Of a stretch of 64,000 bases of DNA, positions 54,084 to 62,775 are shown in pieces. Position 1 is the first letter of the stretch. The number at the start of each line of letters is the position of its first letter. This DNA comes from CAZNPU01 sp964575335 (GTDB lineage Bacteria > Planctomycetota > Phycisphaerae > Phycisphaerales > SM1A02). Under the pieces are notes generated by a model. The model was given only the letters and a program-made list of their open reading frames with translations. It searched no databases and was not told where the DNA came from. Position numbers and translations under genes: made by a program. The stretch is taken from the NCBI GenBank assembly GCA_964575335.1, contig CAZNPU010000013.1, positions 1 to 64,000 of the forward strand. Direction: 5' to 3'.

Positions 54084-54258
54084 TGTTCGGGATGACTGGC
54101 CGCATTGCAGTAAGAGAGAGAATAGAGGGAAAAATTCGTGATCGAGGGCGTGGTTTGCTGGTTTGTTGTACGTTCAAGTGTAGCAATTGAGCGGAAGTTC
54201 ACCTATATCTGGCAAAAGTCGAGGTGTTCAGCGATCGCGTGATACGATAGAGCCACGT

Positions 54259-55200
54259 ATGCACATCAGCGATATTTTTCAGCGGGATACAACGACGTTC
54301 AGCTTTGAATTCTTCCCGCCCAGGACGAACGAGGCATGGGAAGAATTGTTCCAGCGTATCAGCGATTTTGAATCGCTGGCGCCGTCGTTTGTTTCTGTGA
54401 CATATGGCGCCGGGGGCTCCACTCGCCAGCGCACGCATGAACTGGTGGTCAAGCTCAAAGCGCGGGGCAAGCTCGATCCGGTGCCGCATCTCACCACCGT
54501 AGGGCACAAGCGCCACGAAGTGGAGGAGATTCTCCGCCGCTATGCGGAGGCGGGGGTGTCCAACATCATGGCGCTGCGCGGCGACGCGCCTCGCGATTGG
54601 GCCTCATACGATCGCGATGCGGATGATTTCAAATACGCCATCGATCTGGTCAAGTTCATTCGGCAGTTCAATCTGCACAGCGATCATCCCGATCCGCGCG
54701 GATTCGGCATCGGTGTGGCGGGTTTTCCTGAAGGCCATCCCGAAACCGCCAATTGCCTGAAGTTGATGGATCACCTCAAAGCAAAAGTCGATGCGGGCGC
54801 TGATTACGTCTGCACCCAGATGTTCTTTCACAATTCAGTGTTTTACGATTGGTGTGAGCGATGCGAACTGGCTGGCATCAAGGTGCCGCTGATCGCGGGT
54901 ATCATGCCCATTACATCCATCAGCGGCATGAAGCGCATGGCGGAGCTTTCCGGCTGCACCAACTTTCCCGCACGGCTGCTGAAAAATATTTATAACCGTC
55001 AGGATGATCCCGAAGCGGTGCGGCAGTTCGGCATCCACTGGGCCACGATGCAATGCCAGGATCTCATCGATAACGGCGTGCGCGGCATCCACTTCTACAC
55101 GCTCAACCGCTCCGACGCGACGATGCAGATCTACAAAACGCTTTCGCTTCGATCAGAATCAACCAGAACGCAGGATATTCAAACATCTGCGAGGTCGTGA
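54259..55200 (+). CDS. metF: 5,10-Methylenetetrahydrofolate reductase
   Basis: A 313-residue FAD-dependent TIM-barrel enzyme reducing 5,10-methylene-THF to 5-methyl-THF, the methyl source for methionine synthesis. 'TFSFEFFPPRTNEAW', SVTYGAGGS, 'IMALRGDAPRD', 'GVAGFPEGHPE', 'GADYVCTQMFF' and 'PLIAGIMPITS' are the expected family motifs. ATG 54259 places the conserved FSFEFFPP at residue ~14; the longer frame to 54187 is not conserved. It is divergent from rex. The pathway partner at 7.8-8.7 kb is a homocysteine methyltransferase. Confidence 0.95.
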   Translation: MHISDIFQRDTTTFSFEFFPPRTNEAWEELFQRISDFESLAPSFVSVTYGAGGSTRQRTHELVVKLKARGKLDPVPHLTTVGHKRHEVEEILRRYAEAGVSNIMALRGDAPRDWASYDRDADDFKYAIDLVKFIRQFNLHSDHPDPRGFGIGVAGFPEGHPETANCLKLMDHLKAKVDAGADYVCTQMFFHNSVFYDWCERCELAGIKVPLIAGIMPITSISGMKRMAELSGCTNFPARLLKNIYNRQDDPEAVRQFGIHWATMQCQDLIDNGVRGIHFYTLNRSDATMQIYKTLSLRSESTRTQDIQTSARS

Positions 55201-55466
55201 AAATGGACAAGTTCACAACGCTTTGACCGGTGCGCATTAGACATCAGACAGCATCAAGCGGCAGGCAGGTTTTTTGTTCTTGCGATTGCGATTGAGAGAT
55301 ATGCGGTGCGCTATCTGACCGGGCTGATCGGGAAAGCAAACTGACGTGATCAATCTCAGGTAAGCCGCCACCGTTTGCCGGCCTGGTGCGTATAGAATCA
55401 CGCCATCATCCATCATCAATACGCTGATGGCCCGATGGTGTGTTGATCTGTTGTGAGCCAATTGTC

Positions 55467-56075
55467 ATGGCACAGCGGCGCTTCCATTACGAACAGGCCT
55501 TTGAGCATTATCTGAGGGCCAACCGTGTGCCATATGTCGCGGTGGATGAAGCGAAAAAGGCGTTGATGCCTGCAGCAACGTCGGGCAGCAGGGCGCAGTG
55601 CGGTTCAGTTCCAGTATCGGGGGCGCTCAAGTCGTTTGATTTTGTCGTTTACGCGACGGGGCGGAACCTGCTGGTGGATGTGAAAGGCCGCATGTTCGGC
55701 TCGCCCGGGAGTAAGAATCCCCAGTCCAGCAGGCGGCTGGAAAGCTGGGTGACGATGGATGACGTTGAGAGTCTCCTGCAATGGCAGGCGCTGTTCGGCA
55801 GCGATTTCCAGGCGGTTTTTGTCTTTGCGTACTGTTTGCGCCAGCAGCCGCCGGATGTGCTTTTTGAGGAATTGTTCGCCTTTGGCGAGCGGTGGTACGC
55901 GCTGCGGGAGGTCACGCTGGCGGATTATCAGGCCGCGATGGTGACCCGATCGGCGAAGTGGCAGACCGTCCACGTGCCGGCTGGGGCGTTTGACCGCATC
56001 AGCCGCCCATTTACCGTCACGCGGTCGCCGGGCCATCGGCCGGCTTGCGGCTCTGGAAAGGCAGCCTTATGCTGA
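55467..56075 (+). CDS. HYExAFE family protein (PD-(D/E)XK-like nuclease candidate)
   Basis: A 202-residue protein from ATG 55467. The N-terminal HYEQAFEHYL (residues 7-16) is the HYExAFE signature of a family that I know only from planctomycetes and that has no assigned function. The central SFDFVVYATGRNLLVDVKGR has an Asp58...Asp71-V-Lys73 spacing, like the catalytic core of PD-(D/E)XK nucleases. It is followed by helices with conserved Trp and by 'AVFVFAY'. Nuclease function is inference. The stop overlaps the next gene's start by seven bases (ATGCTGA), indicating translational coupling. It is the first gene of a compact cluster running to the debranching enzyme. Confidence 0.8.
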   Translation: MAQRRFHYEQAFEHYLRANRVPYVAVDEAKKALMPAATSGSRAQCGSVPVSGALKSFDFVVYATGRNLLVDVKGRMFGSPGSKNPQSSRRLESWVTMDDVESLLQWQALFGSDFQAVFVFAYCLRQQPPDVLFEELFAFGERWYALREVTLADYQAAMVTRSAKWQTVHVPAGAFDRISRPFTVTRSPGHRPACGSGKAALC

Positions 56076-56305
56076 AATGCATGCGTAATCGTATTTCGTG
56101 CAAATTCAATTGGTTGCTGTCATTTGCCATGGCGGCGCTGCTGGCAGTGTTGTCGCCTGTTGTCGCTTTGGCCCAGCAAGGTCCGCCGCAGCCGGTACTG
56201 CATCGCGCGCCGGCTCCCTGGCTCGGTTTGCTCATCATCGGCGTGCTGCTGGCGATCGTCCTGGCGGTGAGCCTCATGCCGTCGAAGCGCGGCCACCAGG
56301 ATTGA
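56069..56305 (+). CDS. Small secreted or membrane protein
   Basis: A 78-residue protein starting inside the stop of the preceding gene. It has a basic N-terminus, a hydrophobic helix ending in 'VVALAQ' (signal peptide or first TM), a Pro-rich middle (QQGPPQPVLHRAPAPW) and a second helix (LGLLIIGVLLAIVLAVSL), then a short basic end. It has no known homologue to me. Coupled translation with the HYExAFE gene argues for a shared role. Confidence 0.65.
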   Translation: MLKCMRNRISCKFNWLLSFAMAALLAVLSPVVALAQQGPPQPVLHRAPAPWLGLLIIGVLLAIVLAVSLMPSKRGHQD

Positions 56306-56470
56306 CACTGTTGATACAGCGCGTACGCAGCGGTTACGGTTGCAGCCGTGCCGCGCGTCGGGATGTTGATCGTGTGCGGTTCGAATCAAGCGGCGCAGGC
56401 AATCGTTTATCAATGAGCAACCACGTTCGATTGCAAGCGCTTCGGCATTTATCAGGAGGAAAGCGGCTTT

Positions 56471-56794
56471 ATGCAAAAACTCCGTGAAATCAAAAGTGCT
56501 GGCGGGCTGCGGGGCCTGATCGCGCTTAATGCAGCCCTGCTGCTGGTGCTGGCGGCAGTGACATTCGGCTCGGCAGCGACCGCGCAGAATCGAGGACGCG
56601 GCGAATACACCATGGTCGCTGGCGGTGTGCCAGGCTCCGATGCGGCTGCGGTCTACATTGTCGATGTGACCAACCAGGAAATGATCGTGATGACCTGGAA
56701 CAACACGACCAAGCTGATGGATGGCGTGGCTTACCGCAATCTTGCTGCGGACACCGCCACGGTGCTTCGCGGCCGAACGCGACCGGCCAACTGA
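56471..56794 (+). CDS. Small exported protein, member 1 of a paralogous pair
   Basis: A 107-residue protein. AGGAGGA ends ten bases before ATG 56471. A long signal segment (~15-40, ending SAATAQ) precedes a ~65-residue domain with 'GEYTMVAGG', VYIVDVTNQEMIVMTW and 'DGVAYRNLAAD'. The pattern resembles the next gene product (LYVIDSREQAFLVYE). No function is known. It is 165 bases after the preceding small gene, with no gene in between. Confidence 0.65.
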   Translation: MQKLREIKSAGGLRGLIALNAALLLVLAAVTFGSAATAQNRGRGEYTMVAGGVPGSDAAAVYIVDVTNQEMIVMTWNNTTKLMDGVAYRNLAADTATVLRGRTRPAN

Positions 56795-56824
56795 CTTTCC
56801 AACGAACGAACGGAGCGCACGACA

Positions 56825-57163
56825 ATGAGCCAAAGCCAGATCGGTTCCGAGACAAAAATCAGCGCTGCCGCTGCTGCACTGTGGGCCTCGGCTTTTGTGA
56901 TCGCAGCGATGATCATCGTGCAGGCCGGTCGCCTGCCGGGCAACCCCGCTTATGCCGACATGACCATTGACCGCGGCAGCTATTCGCTGATGACCGCCCG
57001 CACAGGGCGCGGCAGCGACACAGATCCACATGAACTGCTGTACGTCATCGACAGCCGCGAACAGGCGTTTCTGGTGTACGAAATTGAAGATGCCCGACGG
57101 CGAGTCATCACCCTGCGCGACGGCTATCCGCTGGACGGATTGTTTGCCCGCGCCCGGCAGTAA
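56825..57163 (+). CDS. Small exported protein, member 2 of a paralogous pair
   Basis: A 112-residue protein. A signal segment lies at ~15-40 (ALWASAFVIAAMIIVQAG). The domain 'GSYSLMTARTGRG', LYVIDSREQAFLVYEIED and 'LRDGYPLDGLF' aligns with that of the gene just upstream. The two genes are 30 bases apart and the debranching enzyme gene follows within 100 bases, so they are probably one operon. The paired [Y/V]-x-[V/I]-D-x-x-x-x-E/Q pattern may form a small beta-propeller-blade-like or OB-like fold; that is a guess. Confidence 0.65.
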   Translation: MSQSQIGSETKISAAAAALWASAFVIAAMIIVQAGRLPGNPAYADMTIDRGSYSLMTARTGRGSDTDPHELLYVIDSREQAFLVYEIEDARRRVITLRDGYPLDGLFARARQ

Positions 57164-57259
57164 CGCGACGAACGCAGCGGCGGTGTGAGAGTCAGCCAAA
57201 GCCGCGTGCGGCTTCGCGCATCCCGATCACCTTCGCGGTTTCATTTCTCGCGCCGCCTC

Positions 57260-59329
57260 ATGTGCTTACGTGTCATCATCGATTCCAACGATCCCCACTC
57301 GATCCAGCGCGCCCGCACCACTGAATGGCTGCTGACCAACAGCCTGGGCGGGTATGCCATGGGTACCGTGCTGGGCGTCAACACCAGACGATATCACGGC
57401 CTGCTGATCGCTGCGACAAACCCGCCGCTTGGGCGGATTGTTGCGATGCATTCGACCGTTGAACAGCTTGTCATCCATTGTGACGACGGGACGCAAGAGG
57501 TCGTCGATCTCAGCGTCCAGCAGTTTGTCAGCCACGACAGCCAGATGATGCTGCATCCGGACGGCTGGCAACGATTGCGGGCATTTCAGATCACGCGTGA
57601 CGGCGTTCAGTGGCGGTGGGAACACAACGGCATCGCTGTCACGAAGCGTATTGCAGTTGAAGCAGGCGAAAATCGCGTCAGCGTTCAGTACGCCCTGGAG
57701 AATCTCGATCGCCCCTGCGAACTTCACGTGCGGCCGCTTGTGTCGCTTCGCGATTTTCATTCGCTGCATCACGACGGCGCGGTTCGCGAGCTCAGCTCGC
57801 AGCGGCATGCGTGCAATGTCGGCTGCGATCGATATGAGTTGGCCATCGAATCAACCATGCCGGCATCTTCTGATGCGCATGTGCAGGGCGTCTGGAAATC
57901 CGATCCGCAGTGGTGGCATCAATTTGCCTACAGCATGGACAGCGAGCGCGGGCAGGATTGGATCGAAAACGTCTGGTCGCCCGGGTATTTCGTTGCGGCA
58001 TTTGCCCCGCAGCTGCAGCAGCCGCAACAACCGCAGCAGTTGAATATTCATGCAGCGTTGCAGCGCCCGAAACGCGAAAACCGACAGGTTCTCATTGCTC
58101 ACACCGATTGCTTTGCGCCAGGTGATCAGCCCGTAACGCCGCTCTCACGATTGAAGCGAGCTGCAAATGATTTTGTCGTAACGCGTCTGATTGGCCAGGA
58201 GCGGTTCACCACCATCATCGCTGGTTATCCGTGGTTCAGTGATTGGGGACGCGACACGATGATCAGCCTGCCGGGGCTTTTGCTGTGTACAGGCCAGATC
58301 GACAAGGCGCGATCCACGCTGCTGACATTTGCGCGCCATCTTCGCAACGGACTGATTCCCAACAATTTTGACGAGTACGGTTCAGGCGGCAACTACAACA
58401 CTGTTGACGCCAGCTTGTGGTTTGTGCATGCAGTGCATGAATATTGCAGATACGCCGGCGGCAATGGCAATGATGCGCCTCCAGAGCTTCTGCACGCCTG
58501 TCGCACCATCATCGCTGCCTACCGAAACGGCACCGAATACAACATTCGCATGGATGCCGACGGCCTCATTGCTGCGGGCGATGAAACGACGCAGCTCACG
58601 TGGATGGATGCAAGGCGCGACGGTGTTGTCTTCACGCCTCGGCATGGCAAGGCGGTAGAGATCAATGCGCTGTGGCACAATGCGCTGCGATGCTTAGCAG
58701 CAATGACGGATGACGATCGCGAGCGCGAAGAGCTCAGCGCGCTGGCTCAGCGTGTTGCGGATTCATTTCGCGCGCAGTTCTGGTGGCGCGAGCGCCAGTG
58801 CCTGCATGACTGTCTGATGCCGCAGACGTTGCCGAGCGGCGAGGTGCGTTACGTTGCGGATGGAAAGCTCCGGCCGAATCAGGTCTTTGCGGTAAGTCTG
58901 CCGTTTTCACCCCTTGACGCGCAGCAGCAGCGCGCGGTTGTGAAGATCGTCGAGCAGCGTCTGCTGACGCCGTTTGGACTGCGCACGTTGGATCGGGATG
59001 ACCCGGCATACTGTCCGCGTTTTGAGGGCGATTTATTCAATCGCGATCGGGCGTATCACAACGGCACTGTCTGGCCGTGGCTGATTGGGCCATATTGTGA
59101 AGCCCTGCTGCGGATCAATCACTACAGCGAGCAGACAAAGCAGCATGTGCGAGCATTGTTGCAGCCGCTGCTGGATGAGATGGACAATCTCGACGGCGGC
59201 AGGTGTCTTGGTCAGATTGCAGAGGTGTACGACGCGGACGAACCGCACCGTCCAGCCGGCTGCGTGGCTCAGGCATGGAGTGTGGCGGAGTTGCTGCGCA
59301 TCCTGACGATGATCGATTCCGCAGCGTAG
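57260..59329 (+). CDS. Glycogen debranching enzyme (amylo-alpha-1,6-glucosidase)
   Basis: A 689-residue enzyme from ATG 57260; a GTG at 57185 would give a 25-residue Arg/Ser-rich extension. The N-terminal domain has TEWLLTNSLGGYAMGTVLG and 'NTRRYHGLLIAAT'. The (alpha/alpha)6-barrel C-terminal half carries 'YPWFSDWGRDTMISLPG', 'GNYNTVDASLWFVHAV', LTWMDARRDG and YHNGTVWPWLIGPY, the family GH133 pattern. It removes alpha-1,6 branches during glycogen breakdown. It is the last gene of the HYExAFE cluster and precedes deoC by 35 bases. Confidence 0.93.
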   Translation: MCLRVIIDSNDPHSIQRARTTEWLLTNSLGGYAMGTVLGVNTRRYHGLLIAATNPPLGRIVAMHSTVEQLVIHCDDGTQEVVDLSVQQFVSHDSQMMLHPDGWQRLRAFQITRDGVQWRWEHNGIAVTKRIAVEAGENRVSVQYALENLDRPCELHVRPLVSLRDFHSLHHDGAVRELSSQRHACNVGCDRYELAIESTMPASSDAHVQGVWKSDPQWWHQFAYSMDSERGQDWIENVWSPGYFVAAFAPQLQQPQQPQQLNIHAALQRPKRENRQVLIAHTDCFAPGDQPVTPLSRLKRAANDFVVTRLIGQERFTTIIAGYPWFSDWGRDTMISLPGLLLCTGQIDKARSTLLTFARHLRNGLIPNNFDEYGSGGNYNTVDASLWFVHAVHEYCRYAGGNGNDAPPELLHACRTIIAAYRNGTEYNIRMDADGLIAAGDETTQLTWMDARRDGVVFTPRHGKAVEINALWHNALRCLAAMTDDDREREELSALAQRVADSFRAQFWWRERQCLHDCLMPQTLPSGEVRYVADGKLRPNQVFAVSLPFSPLDAQQQRAVVKIVEQRLLTPFGLRTLDRDDPAYCPRFEGDLFNRDRAYHNGTVWPWLIGPYCEALLRINHYSEQTKQHVRALLQPLLDEMDNLDGGRCLGQIAEVYDADEPHRPAGCVAQAWSVAELLRILTMIDSAA

Positions 59330-59364
59330 TGGGCAGGCTGTCTCGCCGCTACACTGTTGTGCAT

Positions 59365-60291
59365 ATGCGTGTGAACACCGTTGATTCAGTGATGCTCGAA
59401 CAGCGCGCTGCGCAGCTGGCGAAGCGGTCGATCAAAACCGCATCGAAGCTGGCCGGCCTGCAGCTGGCGATGAGCATGCTGGACCTGACCACGCTGGAAG
59501 GCAAGGACTCGCCTGAAAAGGTGCGGTCGCTTTGCCGCAAGGCGATACGGCCATATGAAGGCGCAATCGACGGCGTTGCGGTTCCATCTGTCGCAGCGGT
59601 GTGCGTTTATCCTGCGCTGGTGCGTGTGGCGAAGGACGCTCTGGCTGGTTCAGACGTCAAGGTAGCGAGCGTGGCGACAGGCTTTCCCAGCGGGCAGTAC
59701 CCGCTTGAAGTGCGTCTGGCCGACACGACTCGCGCGATTCAGGACGGCGCTGACGAAATCGACATGGTGATCAACCGCGGCGCATTTCTTGCCGGTCGGT
59801 ACAGCGATGTTGCTGATGAAATTCGTCAGGTGAAAGCGGCATGCGGCTCTGCGCATCTCAAGATCATTCTCGAAACCGGCGAGCTGGAGACCTATGACAA
59901 TATCCGCCGCGCCAGCGATCTTGCGATTGACGCTGCAAGCTCGCTTCCCGGCGCTCCGCCGCTGGAAGACGGCGAGGTTTTCATCAAGACCTCGACCGGA
60001 AAAGTTTCGCCTGCAGCCACGCTGCCCGTCACGCTTGTGATGCTTGAGGCGATCCGCGATCACTATCTCGCCACCGGCGTTCGGATCGGTATGAAGCCCG
60101 CAGGCGGTATTCGCACCGCCAAGCAGGCGCTGCAGTATCTGGTGATGGTGAAGGAAACGCTTGGCGACGCGTGGCTGACGCCCAGGCTCTTTCGCTTCGG
60201 CGCATCTTCGCTTGCCAACGATCTGCTGCGGCAGATTGTCAAACAAACCAGCGGCAAGTACGCCGCGAGCTATGATTTTTCCGAGGCGTAA
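59365..60291 (+). CDS. deoC: Deoxyribose-phosphate aldolase
   Basis: A 308-residue class I aldolase from ATG 59365 that splits 2-deoxyribose-5-phosphate into glyceraldehyde-3-phosphate and acetaldehyde. The Schiff-base lysine is K208 in VFIKTSTGK; the second lysine lies in GMKPAGGIRTAKQAL. 'SVATGFPSGQYPLEVRL', 'DGADEIDMVINRGAFLAG' and 'LKIILETGEL' match the larger eukaryote-type DeoC group. The stop is two bases before the aldehyde dehydrogenase ATG, so the two genes are an operon; the aldehyde product is a natural substrate for the neighbour. Confidence 0.95.
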   Translation: MRVNTVDSVMLEQRAAQLAKRSIKTASKLAGLQLAMSMLDLTTLEGKDSPEKVRSLCRKAIRPYEGAIDGVAVPSVAAVCVYPALVRVAKDALAGSDVKVASVATGFPSGQYPLEVRLADTTRAIQDGADEIDMVINRGAFLAGRYSDVADEIRQVKAACGSAHLKIILETGELETYDNIRRASDLAIDAASSLPGAPPLEDGEVFIKTSTGKVSPAATLPVTLVMLEAIRDHYLATGVRIGMKPAGGIRTAKQALQYLVMVKETLGDAWLTPRLFRFGASSLANDLLRQIVKQTSGKYAASYDFSEA

Positions 60292-60293
60292 TC

Positions 60294-61820
60294 ATGCAGC
60301 AGCCCGACAGCAAGACCTCGGTTGGAGAAAAAACGTGCGCTACTGCGTCAGCGGCGCAGCGATCAGCGGTTGAATCAAACGGCAAGGCGCAGACGTGGGA
60401 TTATTCGCCTGCGCCGGAAACCACAAAGGTTCACATTGCTCCGCGCTACGATCTGTTCATCAACGGCACGTTTGTCGCGCCCAAATCGAAAAAGTATTTC
60501 GCCACAATCAATCCCGCAAACGAGCAGGTCCTGAGCGAGATCGCTGAGGCGAGTGCGGCTGATGTTGATGCTGCGGTTGCAGCAGCCAAAGCAGCAGCGC
60601 CGAAGTGGGCAAAGCTCAAACCCACCGAGCGGGCCAAGTACATCTTCCGCATCGCGCGGCGAATTCAGGAGCGCGCCCGCGAACTGGCGGTGCTGGAGAC
60701 GATCGACGGCGGCAAGCCCATCACTGAATCGCGTGATGTGGATATTCCACTGGCTGCGCAGCACTTTTTCTATCACGCCGGCTGGGCGGACAAATTGCAC
60801 TACGCCTTCCCGGGACGCGATCCCAGGCCGGTCGGTGTGTGCGGCCAGATCATTCCGTGGAATTTCCCCTTGCTGATGGCGGCATGGAAGCTTGCGCCCG
60901 CGCTGGCCTGCGGCAACACCTGCGTGCTCAAGCCGGCTGAAACGACGCCGCTCACCGCATTGCGCCTGGCGGAGATTCTGCAGGAAATCGAGTTGCCGCC
61001 CGGTGTGGTGAACATCATCACCGGCGCAGGTGCGACCGGAGAGGCGCTGGTCAATCATGCGAAGGTCAGGAAAATCGCCTTCACCGGTTCAACCGAAGTC
61101 GGCAAGCGCATCGCTCAGGCATGCGCTGAATCGGACAAGAGGCTCACGCTTGAACTGGGCGGCAAATCACCCAACATCATCTTTGAAGACGCATCGATCG
61201 ATCAGGCAATCGAAGGCATTATTCAGGGCATTTACTTCAATCAGGGACACGTCTGCTGCGCGGGTTCGCGGCTATTTGTGCAGGAGTCGATTCTGGATGA
61301 AGTGATTGCGAAACTCACGCACCGCATGAAGAGCCTGCGCGTGGGCGATCCGCTGGACAAGAACACCGACATCGGCGCGATCAATTCCAAAGCGCAGCTT
61401 GCGACGATCCATCGTTATCTTCAAGCGGGTCGCGATGAGGGCGCGCAGCTGCACGAAGTGAACGGTCAGCCGTTGCCGAGCAAGGGATTTTGGTGCCGGC
61501 CGTGCTTCTTCACCGGCGTGCAGCCGTCGCATGTGATTGCGCGCGAGGAGATTTTCGGGCCGGTGCTTGCGGTGATGAGCTTCCGCACGCCGGAGGAAGC
61601 GATCACCCGCGCCAACAATACGCCATACGGTTTGGCGGCAGGGGTGTGGACTGATAAGGGCAGCAAGATCTTCGAGATCGCGCGCAAGCTCAAGGCCGGC
61701 GTGGTGTGGTGCAACACCTACAACCGATTCGATCCGGCTTCGCCTTTTGGCGGATTCAAGGAATCAGGCTTTGGTCGGGAAGGCGGCATGCAGGGGTTGC
61801 GCGCATATGTGGAATTGTGA
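60294..61820 (+). CDS. Aldehyde dehydrogenase
   Basis: A 508-residue NAD(P)+-dependent aldehyde dehydrogenase. The catalytic Cys321 lies in GHVCCAGSR and the general base Glu287 in LELGGKSPN. 'IIPWNFPLLMAAWKLAPAL' and FTGSTEVGK form the cofactor site. A ~50-residue N-terminal extension is low-complexity. It directly follows deoC and probably oxidises acetaldehyde released from deoxyribose phosphate to acetate. ATG 60294 begins right after the deoC stop. Confidence 0.95.
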   Translation: MQQPDSKTSVGEKTCATASAAQRSAVESNGKAQTWDYSPAPETTKVHIAPRYDLFINGTFVAPKSKKYFATINPANEQVLSEIAEASAADVDAAVAAAKAAAPKWAKLKPTERAKYIFRIARRIQERARELAVLETIDGGKPITESRDVDIPLAAQHFFYHAGWADKLHYAFPGRDPRPVGVCGQIIPWNFPLLMAAWKLAPALACGNTCVLKPAETTPLTALRLAEILQEIELPPGVVNIITGAGATGEALVNHAKVRKIAFTGSTEVGKRIAQACAESDKRLTLELGGKSPNIIFEDASIDQAIEGIIQGIYFNQGHVCCAGSRLFVQESILDEVIAKLTHRMKSLRVGDPLDKNTDIGAINSKAQLATIHRYLQAGRDEGAQLHEVNGQPLPSKGFWCRPCFFTGVQPSHVIAREEIFGPVLAVMSFRTPEEAITRANNTPYGLAAGVWTDKGSKIFEIARKLKAGVVWCNTYNRFDPASPFGGFKESGFGREGGMQGLRAYVEL

Positions 61821-61901
61821 TCGGCAGCGTGCGATGAACGTGCAGTGCAGCGCGATGCGGTGAGCAATCAGGCGATCAGCCAATCAATCTCGCTTAGCTA
61901 A

Positions 61902-62681
61902 TCAATCGGCGTGGAGGGGCGGTTCATGCGGCGGCGCTGCATCGGTATGTTCTGATTCAATCGTGCCGCGCTTCTGAAGATAGATCGCCAGCACCCAGCA
62001 CAAGAGCGCCCAGGCCAGACCGGCGGACCAGCCGGCCAGCACGTCCGTTGGATAATGAACGCCCAGATAAATACGGCTTATGCCTACAAGAAAAGTAAGA
62101 AACAGCGCAACGCAGAGCACATACAGCTTGGTGCGGCGATCGGGCGTCAGGCGCATGAGCAAAGCGGCAAGCGTGAGATACACAATAGCCGCCAGCATGG
62201 CGTGACCGCTTGGAAAGCTCGCGGTTGTCACGTCGATAAGATGCGGCACCACGTCCGGGCGCGGCCGATCGAAATACCACTTCAATCCGTTGCTGACCAG
62301 ATTGCCGGTGATCGTCGCGCCGATGACAAGCCACATCGCATGCCGCTTGTTCTCAAGCCACAGATAGCCTGCGACAGCCAGCACCACAAGAACAAGCACT
62401 GCTGCACTGCCCAATGCGGTAATGTCTCGCGCAACTCCCATGAGCCACCGCGGCCCGGCGGGCATTGAGGGATCGGCGCTATGCCGCAGTGACCGCATGA
62501 TCCATCGATCAAAGGCGTGCGTGCTGCCTTCGCTGACTTCATCAGCCAGTTCGATGAAACCCCATGTCATCAGCACAACCGCAAGCAGCGCAATGAGCAC
62601 GCCCGCTTCTTTGAAGTGAATGCGATTCACAAGCGTTCGCATCAATTCGATTGCGCGGGATGGAGCAGTCGGCTTCATCAT
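61902..62681 (-). CDS. PAP2-family phosphatase (undecaprenyl-diphosphatase-like)
   Basis: A 259-residue membrane phosphatase with five or six helices. The three PAP2 motifs are present: K134-x4-R139-P140 (KWYFDRPRPD), PSGH (157-160) and SR-x5-H209-x3-D213 (ISRIYLGVHYPTD). Such enzymes dephosphorylate lipid phosphates, for example recycling undecaprenyl diphosphate or acting on phosphatidylglycerol phosphate. It sits on the opposite strand between the two aldehyde dehydrogenase-like genes and may be unrelated to them. Confidence 0.9.
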   Translation of the reverse strand: MMKPTAPSRAIELMRTLVNRIHFKEAGVLIALLAVVLMTWGFIELADEVSEGSTHAFDRWIMRSLRHSADPSMPAGPRWLMGVARDITALGSAAVLVLVVLAVAGYLWLENKRHAMWLVIGATITGNLVSNGLKWYFDRPRPDVVPHLIDVTTASFPSGHAMLAAIVYLTLAALLMRLTPDRRTKLYVLCVALFLTFLVGISRIYLGVHYPTDVLAGWSAGLAWALLCWVLAIYLQKRGTIESEHTDAAPPHEPPLHAD

Positions 62682-62775
62682 GAATCACGAGCGCTCAAAG
62701 GGCGTGGCGTGCATTTGTGGATTCTGCGCCCTTTGCCCCATACCGGCCATTGGCGCAGTTTCGTACAATGATTGC

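Noticed and set aside
54084..54258. Possible Rex operator between rex and metF
   Set aside because: No TTGTGAA-N4-TTCACAA-like palindrome could be found; only loose TTGT and TTCA pieces.
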